Assembly: GCA_023390415.1 (NCBI GenBank) | Contig: JAEWCW010000111.1 | Coordinates: 1 to 13,468, forward strand | Direction: 5' to 3' | Origin: Pseudomonadota bacterium | Lineage (GTDB): Bacteria; Pseudomonadota; Alphaproteobacteria; Sphingomonadales; Sphingomonadaceae | Length of the DNA: 13,468 nucleotides | Shown here: positions 1-6,486 of the stretch, one piece after another | Position numbering within the stretch: the first letter of the stretch is position 1 | Layout of the letters: each line of letters begins with the position of its first letter | Position numbers and translations under genes: made by a program | Notes under the pieces: generated by a model | What the model was told of the DNA's origin: nothing | Seen by the model: the letters and a program-made list of their open reading frames with translations, nothing else | The model's database searches: none

Positions 1-137
1 AGGTCTTCCTTGACCCGCTCGATGACCGACGTGGCGAGGCCGGTCACGAAAGCGTAGCCGAGAAGGGCGTGGATGAGAGCGACGATTGCGATCGCCCAGA
101 TCCGACCGGCGCTCATCCGTTGATCAGCATATGCCAT
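1..137 (-). CDS. tonB: TonB energy transducer, N-terminal fragment (3' end outside window)
   Basis: Reading the minus strand from an ATG at 137 gives 45 residues beginning MAYADQRMSAGRIW, followed by a hydrophobic segment at about residues 13-35 and then a charged stretch. A short basic N-terminus and a single inner-membrane anchor containing a histidine (H23) match the TonB anchor, where a transmembrane His is needed for coupling to ExbB/ExbD. TonB passes proton-motive force to outer-membrane TonB-dependent receptors, which are very numerous in sphingomonads. The periplasmic Pro-rich linker and C-terminal receptor-binding domain lie outside the window, so identity rests on the anchor alone. 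An in-frame ATG at 116 is an alternative start. The ATG at 137 is preferred because MAYADQ is a usual opening for sphingomonad TonB and a GGGAGT ribosome-binding site lies 11 nt upstream (149-154). It is divergently oriented to the gene at 375. Confidence 0.8.
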   Translation of the reverse strand, partial: MAYADQRMSAGRIWAIAIVALIHALLGYAFVTGLATSVIERVKED

Positions 138-374
138 TAATCAGCCACACTCCCACTTATGATTAGACAAGACCGGCAAACGCGAAACGCAGCGATCAAG
201 CTTCGGTTCACCCCGCCCGTGAGAGCGGGACAAGGCTCGATCCTCTAATGCGCCACAGGGGGCGACGCAATCCCTCGGTGAGGCTGCGTAACGAAAGGCG
301 CATATCCGGCGGCAATCTGGGGTTAACCAAGGCCGCACTAGCCCGAGGGGCGAGCAAGAGGAGATGGTTCTAAC
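138..374. other. Divergent intergenic region between tonB and the 375 gene
   Basis: This 237-bp gap separates two divergent genes and should hold both promoters. I cannot name a convincing -35/-10 pair on either strand. An AT-richer patch at 155-170 just upstream of tonB is the likeliest promoter zone for that gene. A short stem (CCCGC at 212-216 with GCGGG at 225-229, 8-nt loop) is present but weak. The AGGAG at 359-363 serves the downstream gene. No small gene or RNA was recognised. Confidence 0.5.
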
Positions 375-1226
375 ATGGGTTTCATCGAGTTCGCAGCTGC
401 TGGCCTGATCGCGTCTTCGTCAGGGTATCTCATTGATACACAAGCTGTTTCGCAGCCGGTAACGTCGACGAGCGCCCTCACCTACGCGGATTCCGCCGAT
501 CTTGCTCTGGCCGCGCCGGTGGTTGCGCACGTCCGGGTTCAGAAGGCTTCCGCGCTGCGGCCGCGCGACGCTGCGGGGGTCGCTCCGGGCTACCGTAGAT
601 TCCTCGTCGAGGCCCAGATGGTGGCGCTGATTCGCAGTCCGGACACCTTGCCGACGCGAGTCCGATTCCTGGTCGACCTTCCAAACGATTCGCGCGGCCG
701 CGCGGCCAGGCTTCCCAAGCGCAGCGAGCATATCGTGCTTGCGGAGGCGGCGGCCGGCCTGCCGGGCGACATTCGCTTGATCGCACCGGATGCGATGCTG
801 CCTTACGATGCCGGGACCGCGAGCCGGCTGCGCGCGATCCTGACCGAGGCGGCGGCTGCGGACGCGGCGCCGCGCATCGCCGGAATCGGCCGTGCCTTCC
901 ACGTCCCCGGCGCGATCCCGGGCGAGAGCGAGACCCAGTTCTTCCTGCAGACCGCCGAGGGCCGGCCGGTCTCGATCAGCGTCCTTCGCCGTCCGGGAGA
1001 GACTCCGCGCTGGGCGGTCTCGCTCGCCGAGATCGTCGACGAGGCCGCCGAGGCGCCGCGCCGCGACACCCTGCTCTGGTACCGGCTCGCCTGCACGCTG
1101 CCGCCCACTGTCCCCGCCCATGCCCTGGCCGGCGCCGAGCCTCGCGAGCGCGCCGCGATCAGCGCGGATTACGATCTGATTGTCCGCGACCTCGGGCCCT
1201 GCACGCGCAACCGCGTGCGGCGCTAG
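375..1226 (+). CDS. Conserved hypothetical protein (283 aa)
   Basis: No named domain was recognised. The architecture looks familiar from sphingomonad genomes: an N-terminal stretch ending near residue 45, then alternating beta-like segments (VVAHVRVQKAS at 49-59; RRFLVEAQMVALI at 74-86; VRFLVDLP at 96-103), a region HIVLAEAA...IRLIAPDA at 119-140, then AFHVPGA and an FFLQTAEGRPVSISVLRR block at 189-206. Two cysteines (C240, C276) in the C-terminal part could pair if the protein is exported. The first 20 residues are mildly hydrophobic but lack basic residues, so a signal peptide is not clear. The start at 375 is the only in-frame ATG, GTG or TTG after an upstream stop at 339-341, and an AGGAG sits 11 nt before it. 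Its stop codon overlaps the stop of folB on the other strand. The gene looks monocistronic. It could be an envelope protein, but function is unknown. Confidence 0.8.
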   Translation: MGFIEFAAAGLIASSSGYLIDTQAVSQPVTSTSALTYADSADLALAAPVVAHVRVQKASALRPRDAAGVAPGYRRFLVEAQMVALIRSPDTLPTRVRFLVDLPNDSRGRAARLPKRSEHIVLAEAAAGLPGDIRLIAPDAMLPYDAGTASRLRAILTEAAAADAAPRIAGIGRAFHVPGAIPGESETQFFLQTAEGRPVSISVLRRPGETPRWAVSLAEIVDEAAEAPRRDTLLWYRLACTLPPTVPAHALAGAEPRERAAISADYDLIVRDLGPCTRNRVRR

Positions 1227-1615
1227 AAAGAGGAAAGCTCCACTCCAACGCCGCCGCAATCCGGATAGATGTCCGGCTTGCGGGAGCGAACGCTGAGGCC
1301 CGCGACCCCGCGCCGGGCGGCGACGAGGTCGTAGATCTCGCGGACGAGGGTCTCCTGCAGGTTGAACCGCCGTCCCGCGACCATGCTCGCAATCTCGCGG
1401 CGGAGGAAGTCATAGTCCCAGGCGTTGGCTGGATCGTCGCCTTCGGCGAAATGCCCCTCTTCCAGCCAGACCTCGACGGTGAGCATCAGCCGCTGGGGGC
1501 GGCCGATCTCGAAATCATGGAATCCGATATCGAGTTCGATCGCGTAATCTTCGAGCGCGATCTTGCGCGTCTTGGGCGCAAGCCGCCCGGGCACGAGGCC
1601 GTCGAGGCCTTTCAT
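1223..1615 (-). CDS. folB: Dihydroneopterin aldolase
   Basis: A 130-residue protein of the FolB family, a cytoplasmic enzyme that converts 7,8-dihydroneopterin to 6-hydroxymethyl-7,8-dihydropterin and glycolaldehyde in folate synthesis. By eye against E. coli FolB, the pterin-binding and catalytic residues line up: E36 in GFHDFE (E. coli E22), Y68 in WDYDFL (Y54), E88 in NLQETL (E74) and K113 in SRKPDIYPD (K100). The enzyme core starts about residue 18, so there is an extension of roughly 17 residues at the N-terminus. The ATG at 1615 overlaps the SDR stop in an ATGA arrangement and has a GGAG ribosome-binding site 8 nt upstream, inside the SDR gene. It is the second gene of a pterin operon. 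An alternative name in some lineages is FolX-type epimerase; the Tyr/Lys pattern and length fit an aldolase equally well. Confidence 0.9.
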   Translation of the reverse strand: MKGLDGLVPGRLAPKTRKIALEDYAIELDIGFHDFEIGRPQRLMLTVEVWLEEGHFAEGDDPANAWDYDFLRREIASMVAGRRFNLQETLVREIYDLVAARRGVAGLSVRSRKPDIYPDCGGVGVELSSF

Positions 1616-2340
1616 CGGTCATTCTCCAGGAACTGGACGTCGCGGGCGAGGCCGAGGAAGCGCTGGCCGCCGTCGAGAGTGATGGTCTGGCCGGTGATCA
1701 CCGGCGTGTCGATCAGGAAGCGCAGCGCGCGGACGATGTCGGCGACGTCGATCCCGCGCTCGAGCGCGTTGAGCGCATGCACCTTCTCGAAATTGTCGCG
1801 GCTCTGGGGCCCTGAGACCATCGTCACCGAAGGCGCGATGGCGTTGACCCTGATCCGCGGCGCGAAGGCGCGCGCGGTGAGCTCGGTGAGCCCTGCCAGG
1901 CCGATCTTCGAGAGTGTGTAGGTGAAGAAGTCCGGATTGGGCGCAGCCAGCTTGGAATCGAGCAGGTTGACGATCATCCCCTCCTCCGCCCGCGCAGCGA
2001 AGGCGCGGCTGAGCAAAGCGGGCGCGCGCAGGTTCACGTCCAGATGGACGTCCCAATCCGAAACGCTGAAGTCTTCGGCGCTATCGTAGACGAAGCGGGA
2101 GGCATTGTTGACGAGCAGCCCGAGCGGCATGGACGCAGCGCCGACGATCCGCTCCGCAGCGCCGGGATCGGCGAGCTCCGCCTGGACGATGCTCCCGCCG
2201 ATTTCCTCGGCCAGCCTCTCCGCCTCGGCCCTCGATCGGTTATAGTGGATGAGCACGTGCCAGCCGTCGGCGGCGAGAGCACGCGAAATCGCGGCGCCGA
2301 TGCGCTTCGCGCCCCCGGTGACGATCGCGGTCCGCTCCAT
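1612..2340 (-). CDS. Pteridine-reductase-like (PTR1/FolM-type) SDR oxidoreductase
   Basis: A classical short-chain dehydrogenase/reductase of 242 residues from the ATG at 2340. The nucleotide-binding motif is TGGAKRIG (8-15), followed by HYNRS (32-36), NNAS (78-81) and the catalytic YTLSK with Y141 and K145. Two details point to the pteridine reductase branch (PTR1/FolM): the arginine-containing TGxxKRIG plus HYxRS NADPH signature, and an aspartate (D128, in VNLLDSK) where ordinary SDRs have the catalytic serine, as in PTR1. Members reduce dihydropterins or dihydrofolate with NADPH. The gene is coupled by ATGA overlap to folB, which supports a pterin substrate. A TTG seven codons upstream (2361) could extend it, but the ATG places the Rossmann strand at the usual distance. 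The precise substrate (dihydromonapterin, dihydrobiopterin or dihydrofolate) cannot be told from sequence alone. Confidence 0.85.
   Translation of the reverse strand: MERTAIVTGGAKRIGAAISRALAADGWHVLIHYNRSRAEAERLAEEIGGSIVQAELADPGAAERIVGAASMPLGLLVNNASRFVYDSAEDFSVSDWDVHLDVNLRAPALLSRAFAARAEEGMIVNLLDSKLAAPNPDFFTYTLSKIGLAGLTELTARAFAPRIRVNAIAPSVTMVSGPQSRDNFEKVHALNALERGIDVADIVRALRFLIDTPVITGQTITLDGGQRFLGLARDVQFLENDR
1624..1627 (-). promoter_or_regulatory. Ribosome-binding site of folB inside the SDR gene
   Basis: Minus-strand GGAG, 8 nt before the folB ATG at 1615 and within the last codons of the SDR gene. It supports the ATG at 1615 as the folB start and allows folB to be translated independently as well as by coupling. 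Confidence 0.6.
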
Positions 2341-2361
2341 GGCAGCGGCGATAGGCCCCAA

Positions 2362-2379
2362 CCTTTGCGCACCGCAAGG
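2362..2379. repeat. Small imperfect inverted repeat between divergent SDR and DUF1285 genes
   Basis: CCTTTGCG (2362-2369) and CGCAAGG (2373-2379) pair with one bulged T and a 3-nt loop. The element lies in the 59-bp gap between two divergent start codons, where both promoters must overlap. It could be an operator or chance; there is no T-run, so it is not a terminator. Confidence 0.3.
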
Positions 2380-2399
2380 CCAGAAGCTACATCCCCGCC

Positions 2400-2930
2400 A
2401 TGCCCGCGCCCGAGCCCCCTGCCGACCTCGCTGGCCTCAGCCTCGCCGAGATCGCTTCCCTGGCGGAGGCAAAGAAGCTGCCGCCCGTGGAAAGCTGGAA
2501 TCCAGCGCATTGCGGCGACAGCGCGATGCGCATCGCCAGCGACGGGAGCTGGTATCATGAGGGACGGCCGATCGGCCGGCCGGCGATGGTCAGGCTCTTC
2601 TCGACCATTCTCCGCCGCGAGCCTGACGACACCTATGTGCTGGTGACCCCGGCCGAGAAGCTGACGATCGCGGTCGAGGACGCACCGTTCGTCGCCGTCG
2701 AGCTCAAGAGCGAGGGCGAAGGCCGCGTGCGCCGCCTCGCCTTCCGGCTCAATACCGGAGACCTGGTCGTCGCTGGCCCCGATCATGTGCTCCATCCGCC
2801 CTATCTCGACGTGCCCCGCGGACTCACCGCGCGCCTCGCGCGGCCGGTCTATTACGAGCTCGCCGAGATCGCCCTCGCCGACCCCGAAGGGCTGTGGAGC
2901 GACGGCGCGCGCTTCGAGTTCGACCAATGA
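2400..2930 (+). CDS. DUF1285 domain protein
   Basis: A 176-residue soluble protein matching the DUF1285 family (Pfam PF06938), which is widespread in Alphaproteobacteria. The family signature is clear: PPVESWNP (28-35), then CGDSAMRI (38-45), DGSWYHEGRPIGRP (48-61) and MVRLFSTILRR (63-73). VLVTPAEKLTIAVEDAPFVAV follows at about 80-100 and a YLDVPRGL near 135-142. There is no signal peptide or membrane segment. No enzymatic activity is established for this family to my knowledge. The start is the ATG at 2400 with only a weak ribosome-binding site (AGAAG). Its stop overlaps the Nudix start (ATGA at 2927-2930), so the two proteins are probably made together. The constant pairing with a Nudix and CCA gene suggests a role in nucleotide, coenzyme or RNA metabolism, but that is an inference from context only. 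Confidence 0.88.
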   Translation: MPAPEPPADLAGLSLAEIASLAEAKKLPPVESWNPAHCGDSAMRIASDGSWYHEGRPIGRPAMVRLFSTILRREPDDTYVLVTPAEKLTIAVEDAPFVAVELKSEGEGRVRRLAFRLNTGDLVVAGPDHVLHPPYLDVPRGLTARLARPVYYELAEIALADPEGLWSDGARFEFDQ

Positions 2931-3517
2931 GCCTCGCCGACCAGCTTCGTGCAGCACTCGAGGCGGGGCACCGATCCGAACCCGAGCTGCTGATCGGCGA
3001 CGTGCTCGAGGGCGAGGAAGGCGCGGGAGTCCCGGCAGCGGTCCTGGTCGCAGTCACAGAGCAGGCCGACCCCGGCGTGATCCTGACGCTCCGCCCCGAG
3101 ACGATGCGCAAGCATCCGGGCCAGATCAGCTTTCCCGGCGGCCGGCTCGATCCCTCCGATGCTGGCGTCGTCGAGGCTGCGCTCCGCGAGGCGGAGGAGG
3201 AGATCGGGCTTCCGCCGAGCGCGGTGGAGCTGGTCGGGATCGCAGATCGCTATCGCACCATCACCGGCTTCGAGGTCACGCCCGTCATCGGCGTTGTGCC
3301 TCCGGGGCTTGAACTGACGCCGCATCCGGGCGAGGTCGCTGCGGTGTTCGAAGCGCCGCTCCGCTATCTGCTCGATCCTGCCCACCAGCAGGTGCGCACC
3401 GCCGTCTATCGCGGGCGCGAGCGCAGCTATTACGAGATCGACTATGAGGGTCGCCGGATCTGGGGGGCGACCGCGGCGATGATCGTCAATCTCGGCCGCC
3501 GGCTGGTTCTGGCATGA
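2927..3517 (+). CDS. nudL: CoA pyrophosphatase, NudL-type Nudix hydrolase
   Basis: A 196-residue Nudix hydrolase. The coenzyme-A-specific motif precedes the Nudix box: LRPETMRKHPGQISFPGG at 55-72, matching the NuCoA (UPF0035) signature. The Nudix helix follows with R87 E88 and E91 E92 (REAEEEIG), the Mg2+-binding acidic residues. The following segment (PPSAVELVGIADRYRTITG, then EVTPVIGVVPP) closely resembles E. coli NudL. Members split CoA or oxidised CoA into 3',5'-ADP and 4'-phosphopantetheine, probably controlling CoA level or removing damaged CoA. The start is the ATG at 2927, sharing ATGA with the DUF1285 stop. A GTG at 2894 would add 11 residues overlapping the upstream gene and is not needed. 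Its own stop overlaps the cca start in another ATGA. The upstream Shine-Dalgarno is weak, so translation probably depends on coupling. Confidence 0.92.
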   Translation: MSLADQLRAALEAGHRSEPELLIGDVLEGEEGAGVPAAVLVAVTEQADPGVILTLRPETMRKHPGQISFPGGRLDPSDAGVVEAALREAEEEIGLPPSAVELVGIADRYRTITGFEVTPVIGVVPPGLELTPHPGEVAAVFEAPLRYLLDPAHQQVRTAVYRGRERSYYEIDYEGRRIWGATAAMIVNLGRRLVLA

Positions 3518-4713
3518 GCGGCACCCGGCTTCCCGACGTAAAATGGCGGCGCGAGCGCGAACTCGTTCAGTTGCTCGACGTGCTCGGCGCGGGCGACGGC
3601 GAGACGCGCTTCGTCGGCGGCTGTGTCCGCGACAGCCTTCTCCGCCTCCCCGTCAACGACGTCGATCTCGCGACCCGGCTCCGGCCCGAGGAGGTGCTCG
3701 AACGGCTGAAGGCCGCGCGGATCAAGGCGGTGCCGACCGGAATCGCCCACGGCACCGTCACCGCCGTCATTGCCGGCAAGCCCGTGGAGGTGACGACCCT
3801 GCGCCGCGACGTCTCGACCGACGGCCGCCGCGCGACCATCGCCTATACGGACGACTGGCGGGAGGATGCGTCGCGCCGCGATTTCACGATCAACGCCCTT
3901 TCGGCCGAAGCGGGGGACGGGCTCGTCCACGATTATTTCGAGGGCCTCGCCGATCTCGGAGCGCGGCGAGTCCGCTTCATCGGCGATCCACTGACCCGCA
4001 TCGCCGAGGATCACCTGCGGATCCTGCGCTTCTTCCGCTTCCACGCCCGTTTCGGCCGCGGCGCGCCGGACTCGGCGGCGCTTGAGGCCTGCACTGCGCG
4101 CGCAAACGATCTGATGGCCCTCTCTCGCGAGCGCATCGCCGACGAGCTGTTGAAGCTGCTCGCGCTTCCGGAGCCGGTAGCGGCGGTGCGGCTGATGGTG
4201 GAGCGCGCCATCCTCCGCCCCTTCCTCCCGGAAGCGTCCAACGTCGATTCCCTGGAGCGCCTGGTCGATGCCGAGCGCATCGCCGGCGTTCCGCCGGCAC
4301 CGCTGCGCCGCCTCGCCGCGCTTCTTCCCCCCGACCCGATGCTCGCCGCAGACGTCGCCGCCCGGCTCCGCCTCTCCAAGAAAGCGGCCAAACGGCTTGC
4401 GCTCGCCGCGGACCGGACCGTCGCCGCGCCGCAGCGCCTCGCCTTCCGGATCGGCACCGAGAGCGCGATCGACCGGCTTCTCCTGGCAGGCGAGACCGGC
4501 GGTGAGGTCGCCGCGCTGGCCGCCTGGCAGCCGCCGCGGCTACCCATTTCGGGCGGCGACCTGATCGCTATGGGGATGATCGCGGGGCCGCTGGTCGCGC
4601 GCACATTGCGCGACGTCGAGAAGGAGTGGGAAGAATCGGGCTTTCCCGAAGACCGCGAGGCCGTGCGCGCGATCGCCCGCGCAGCGATCGATCAGGCTTT
4701 GCGCGAGAAATAA
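3514..4713 (+). CDS. cca: CCA tRNA nucleotidyltransferase
   Basis: A 399-residue class II nucleotidyltransferase that adds or repairs the 3'-terminal CCA of tRNAs. Visible motifs, in order: VGGCVRD (34-40) for nucleotide binding; NDVDLAT (48-54) with the metal-binding pair D49/D51; TLRRD (95-99); RRDFTINAL (121-129) for ribose recognition; GDPLTRIAEDHLRILRFFRF (157-176), which includes the EDxxR-type amino-acid template (E165, D166, R169) used to select CTP and ATP. The C-terminal half is helical, as expected for the tRNA-contacting body and tail. Length is normal for the bacterial family. Sequence alone does not rule out a specialised A-adding enzyme, but with no second copy visible a full CCA-adding enzyme is the best call. 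It is the last gene of the DUF1285-nudL-cca operon and overlaps the convergent GGDEF/EAL gene by 22 bp. Confidence 0.93.
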   Translation: MSGTRLPDVKWRRERELVQLLDVLGAGDGETRFVGGCVRDSLLRLPVNDVDLATRLRPEEVLERLKAARIKAVPTGIAHGTVTAVIAGKPVEVTTLRRDVSTDGRRATIAYTDDWREDASRRDFTINALSAEAGDGLVHDYFEGLADLGARRVRFIGDPLTRIAEDHLRILRFFRFHARFGRGAPDSAALEACTARANDLMALSRERIADELLKLLALPEPVAAVRLMVERAILRPFLPEASNVDSLERLVDAERIAGVPPAPLRRLAALLPPDPMLAADVAARLRLSKKAAKRLALAADRTVAAPQRLAFRIGTESAIDRLLLAGETGGEVAALAAWQPPRLPISGGDLIAMGMIAGPLVARTLRDVEKEWEESGFPEDREAVRAIARAAIDQALREK

Positions 4714-6461
4714 TAAGCGAGCGCCTCGCCCGGGGCGAGGGGCGGCGCATAGAGATAGCCCTGGCCGTAGGTGCAGCCGAGCGCCCCGACCGCCTCCTCG
4801 AGCGCCCGTTCGTCAATCCCTTCCGCCGTCGTCTCGAGCCCGAGCGCGTTGGCGAGCGACAGGATCGCGCGGACGATTGCCGCAGAATCGCCGCCGGCGA
4901 GCATCTCCGAGACGAAGCTGCGGTCGATCTTGAGCACGTCGATCGGCAGGCGCTGGAGATAGGCGAGGGACGTGTAGCCGGTGCCGAAATCGTCCATCGC
5001 GATGCGGACGTCGAGGTCCTTGAGGCCTTGGAGAACCTTGGTCGCGCGGTCCGGGTCCTGGATGATCGCGCTCTCGGTGAGTTCGAGCGTCAGGCGGTTG
5101 CCGGCAAGCCGCGCCGAGCCCAGGGCCGCCGAGACCGCCCCGGCAACGTCGTCCCGCGCGATCTGGATCGGCGACATGTTGACGCTGACCCCGAACGGGA
5201 GCGCCTGTCCTGCCTGGGCGTCCCAGCTGGCAAGGGTCCGTGCCGCAGCATCGAGCGCCCAGCGGCCGAGCTGGACGATCAGCCCGGATTCCTCGGCCAC
5301 CGGGATGAACTCGGTCGGCGAGATCGTGCCTTCCTCGGCATGCTCCCAGCGCGCCAGCGCCTCGAAGCCGGAGACCCGGCCGCTGTCGAGCTCGATCAGC
5401 GGCTGGAAGGCGAGCGTGAGATCGCCGCCCTCGATCGCGTGGCGAAGCTCGGTCTCGATGATGAATCGCCGCCGCACGGCCTGTGCCTGGGTCGGCTCGT
5501 AGATCTTGGTAGCGCCGGTGCGCTTGGCGCGCTTCAGGGCGAACTGGGCGTTGCGCAGCACCTCGTCGGCGCTCGCCACGGCGCTGGTCAGGATCGCGCA
5601 GCCGATCGCGCAGTCGATCCGGATCTCCAGGTCGGAAAGGCGGAAGGGCAAGGTGAGAACCGCCTTGATGCGCTCTGCCGCACGCATCGCGTCGGCCGTG
5701 CCGCGATCGAGGCGCAGCAGGATCGCGAATTCGTCGCCGGAGGTCCGGGCGAGGATGTCGCTGGGCCGAAGCGCGGAGAACAGGCGCCGCGCGAAGGTGA
5801 TCAGGAGCTCGTCGCCGGCGAGCGCGCCCATGCACTCGTTGACCCGGCTGAACCGCGCCATGTCGACCACCAGGACGGCGTGGCTGCCCTCCTTGAAGCC
5901 TGAGTCCCCGATCACCCGCTCGACATGCTCGTTGAACGCGAGCCGGTTCGGGAGCCCGGTCAGGCTGTCGCGAAGCATCTCGGAGCGCAGATTCTTCTCG
6001 GTCTCGACCTGCGCCGTCTTGTCGATCAGCGAGACGAGGCAGCGCCGCGCCCCGCCGTTCGCCGCGCGCAGCCGCGCCAGGCGGATGGTGAAGTGATGAC
6101 CGCCGATCGGGCGGCCGTCATTGCTCTCGAACTGGAGCGCGGGCTCGTCGCCGGCCAGGAAATCGGCGACTCGCGTCCCGATCGTTCCGCCGCTCAGCAA
6201 TTTGATCCGGCCGATGCTCCGGTCGCCGACGCGCTCGTCCCATTCGGCAAGGTGGCGGAAATGCTCGTTGGCGCAATCGATATAGGTGCCGCCGTCAGGC
6301 CCGACGGCGAGGGTCGCCGCAGCGATCGGCAAGGCGTCGAGATAGTCCTGCCGCGCGGCGAGGATCAGCCGCTCGAGCTCGTCGCCGACGCCGCCGGCGC
6401 GCGCGCGCGGCTCCGCGGCGTCGTCCGCACCGGGCGTCGGCAGGTTCTTGGCGGCCTCCAT
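4692..6461 (-). CDS. PAS-like / GGDEF / EAL cyclic-di-GMP signalling protein
   Basis: A 589-residue soluble protein. Residues about 28-155 look like a PAS-type sensor ending in LVSLIDKTAQVE. A GGDEF domain begins at DSLTGLPNR (165-173). Its active site reads SGDEF (241-245) rather than GGDEF, and the first metal ligand D200 is kept, but the usual DxDxFK is altered to DMARFS. An inhibitory I-site RxxD is present as RPSD (232-235), five residues before SGDEF. The EAL domain looks complete: FEALARW (E367), NMS (N428), LELTES (459-464), DDFGTGY (490-496), KIDRSF (K511), AEGID (E547) and GQGY (Q567). I infer phosphodiesterase activity on c-di-GMP, with the GGDEF half weakly active or regulatory. 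The ATG at 6461 is preferred over an upstream ATG at 6530 because of an AGGA 9 nt before it and because the longer form would run into the GNAT gene. It lies 25 bp after the GNAT stop. Confidence 0.92.
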   Translation of the reverse strand: MEAAKNLPTPGADDAAEPRARAGGVGDELERLILAARQDYLDALPIAAATLAVGPDGGTYIDCANEHFRHLAEWDERVGDRSIGRIKLLSGGTIGTRVADFLAGDEPALQFESNDGRPIGGHHFTIRLARLRAANGGARRCLVSLIDKTAQVETEKNLRSEMLRDSLTGLPNRLAFNEHVERVIGDSGFKEGSHAVLVVDMARFSRVNECMGALAGDELLITFARRLFSALRPSDILARTSGDEFAILLRLDRGTADAMRAAERIKAVLTLPFRLSDLEIRIDCAIGCAILTSAVASADEVLRNAQFALKRAKRTGATKIYEPTQAQAVRRRFIIETELRHAIEGGDLTLAFQPLIELDSGRVSGFEALARWEHAEEGTISPTEFIPVAEESGLIVQLGRWALDAAARTLASWDAQAGQALPFGVSVNMSPIQIARDDVAGAVSAALGSARLAGNRLTLELTESAIIQDPDRATKVLQGLKDLDVRIAMDDFGTGYTSLAYLQRLPIDVLKIDRSFVSEMLAGGDSAAIVRAILSLANALGLETTAEGIDERALEEAVGALGCTYGQGYLYAPPLAPGEALAYYFSRKA

Positions 6462-6470
6462 CGGCCGTTT

Positions 6471-6474
6471 TCCT
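6471..6474 (-). promoter_or_regulatory. Ribosome-binding site deciding the GGDEF/EAL start
   Basis: Minus-strand AGGA with a 9-nt spacer to the ATG at 6461. It sits in the 25-bp gap after the GNAT stop and favours this ATG over the one at 6530, which would overlap the GNAT gene by 44 bp. Confidence 0.6.
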
Positions 6475-6486
6475 AGAGAGACAAGG

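Noticed and set aside
141..338. A 65-codon minus-strand frame upstream of tonB
   Set aside because: Cys/Arg-rich without a domain, lacking a convincing ribosome-binding site, and sitting where the tonB promoter should be.
364..408. A 14-codon leader-like frame overlapping the start of the 375 gene
   Set aside because: Its ATG touches the AGGAG with no spacer, so translation from it is unlikely; it shows no regulatory codon run.
420..1259. A 279-codon minus-strand frame opposite the hypothetical gene at 375
   Set aside because: Either strand could in principle code, but the plus-strand frame has a ribosome-binding site and ordered hydrophobic/beta pattern, whereas this one is Arg/Gly/Asp-rich and runs past the folB stop.
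2894..2926. Longer Nudix protein from the GTG at 2894
   Set aside because: It adds 11 Arg-rich residues out of frame over the DUF1285 end; the ATG at 2927 makes the same ATGA overlap seen at the next junction.
2034..2957. A 307-codon open frame on the minus strand
   Set aside because: It covers the DUF1285 gene in antisense and part of the SDR in a wrong frame; both real genes have clear family motifs.
4626..5903. A 425-codon open frame on the plus strand
   Set aside because: It lies opposite the GGDEF/EAL gene, is rich in Arg, Asp, Glu and Gly with no domain, and is explained by the high-GC codon pattern of the real gene.
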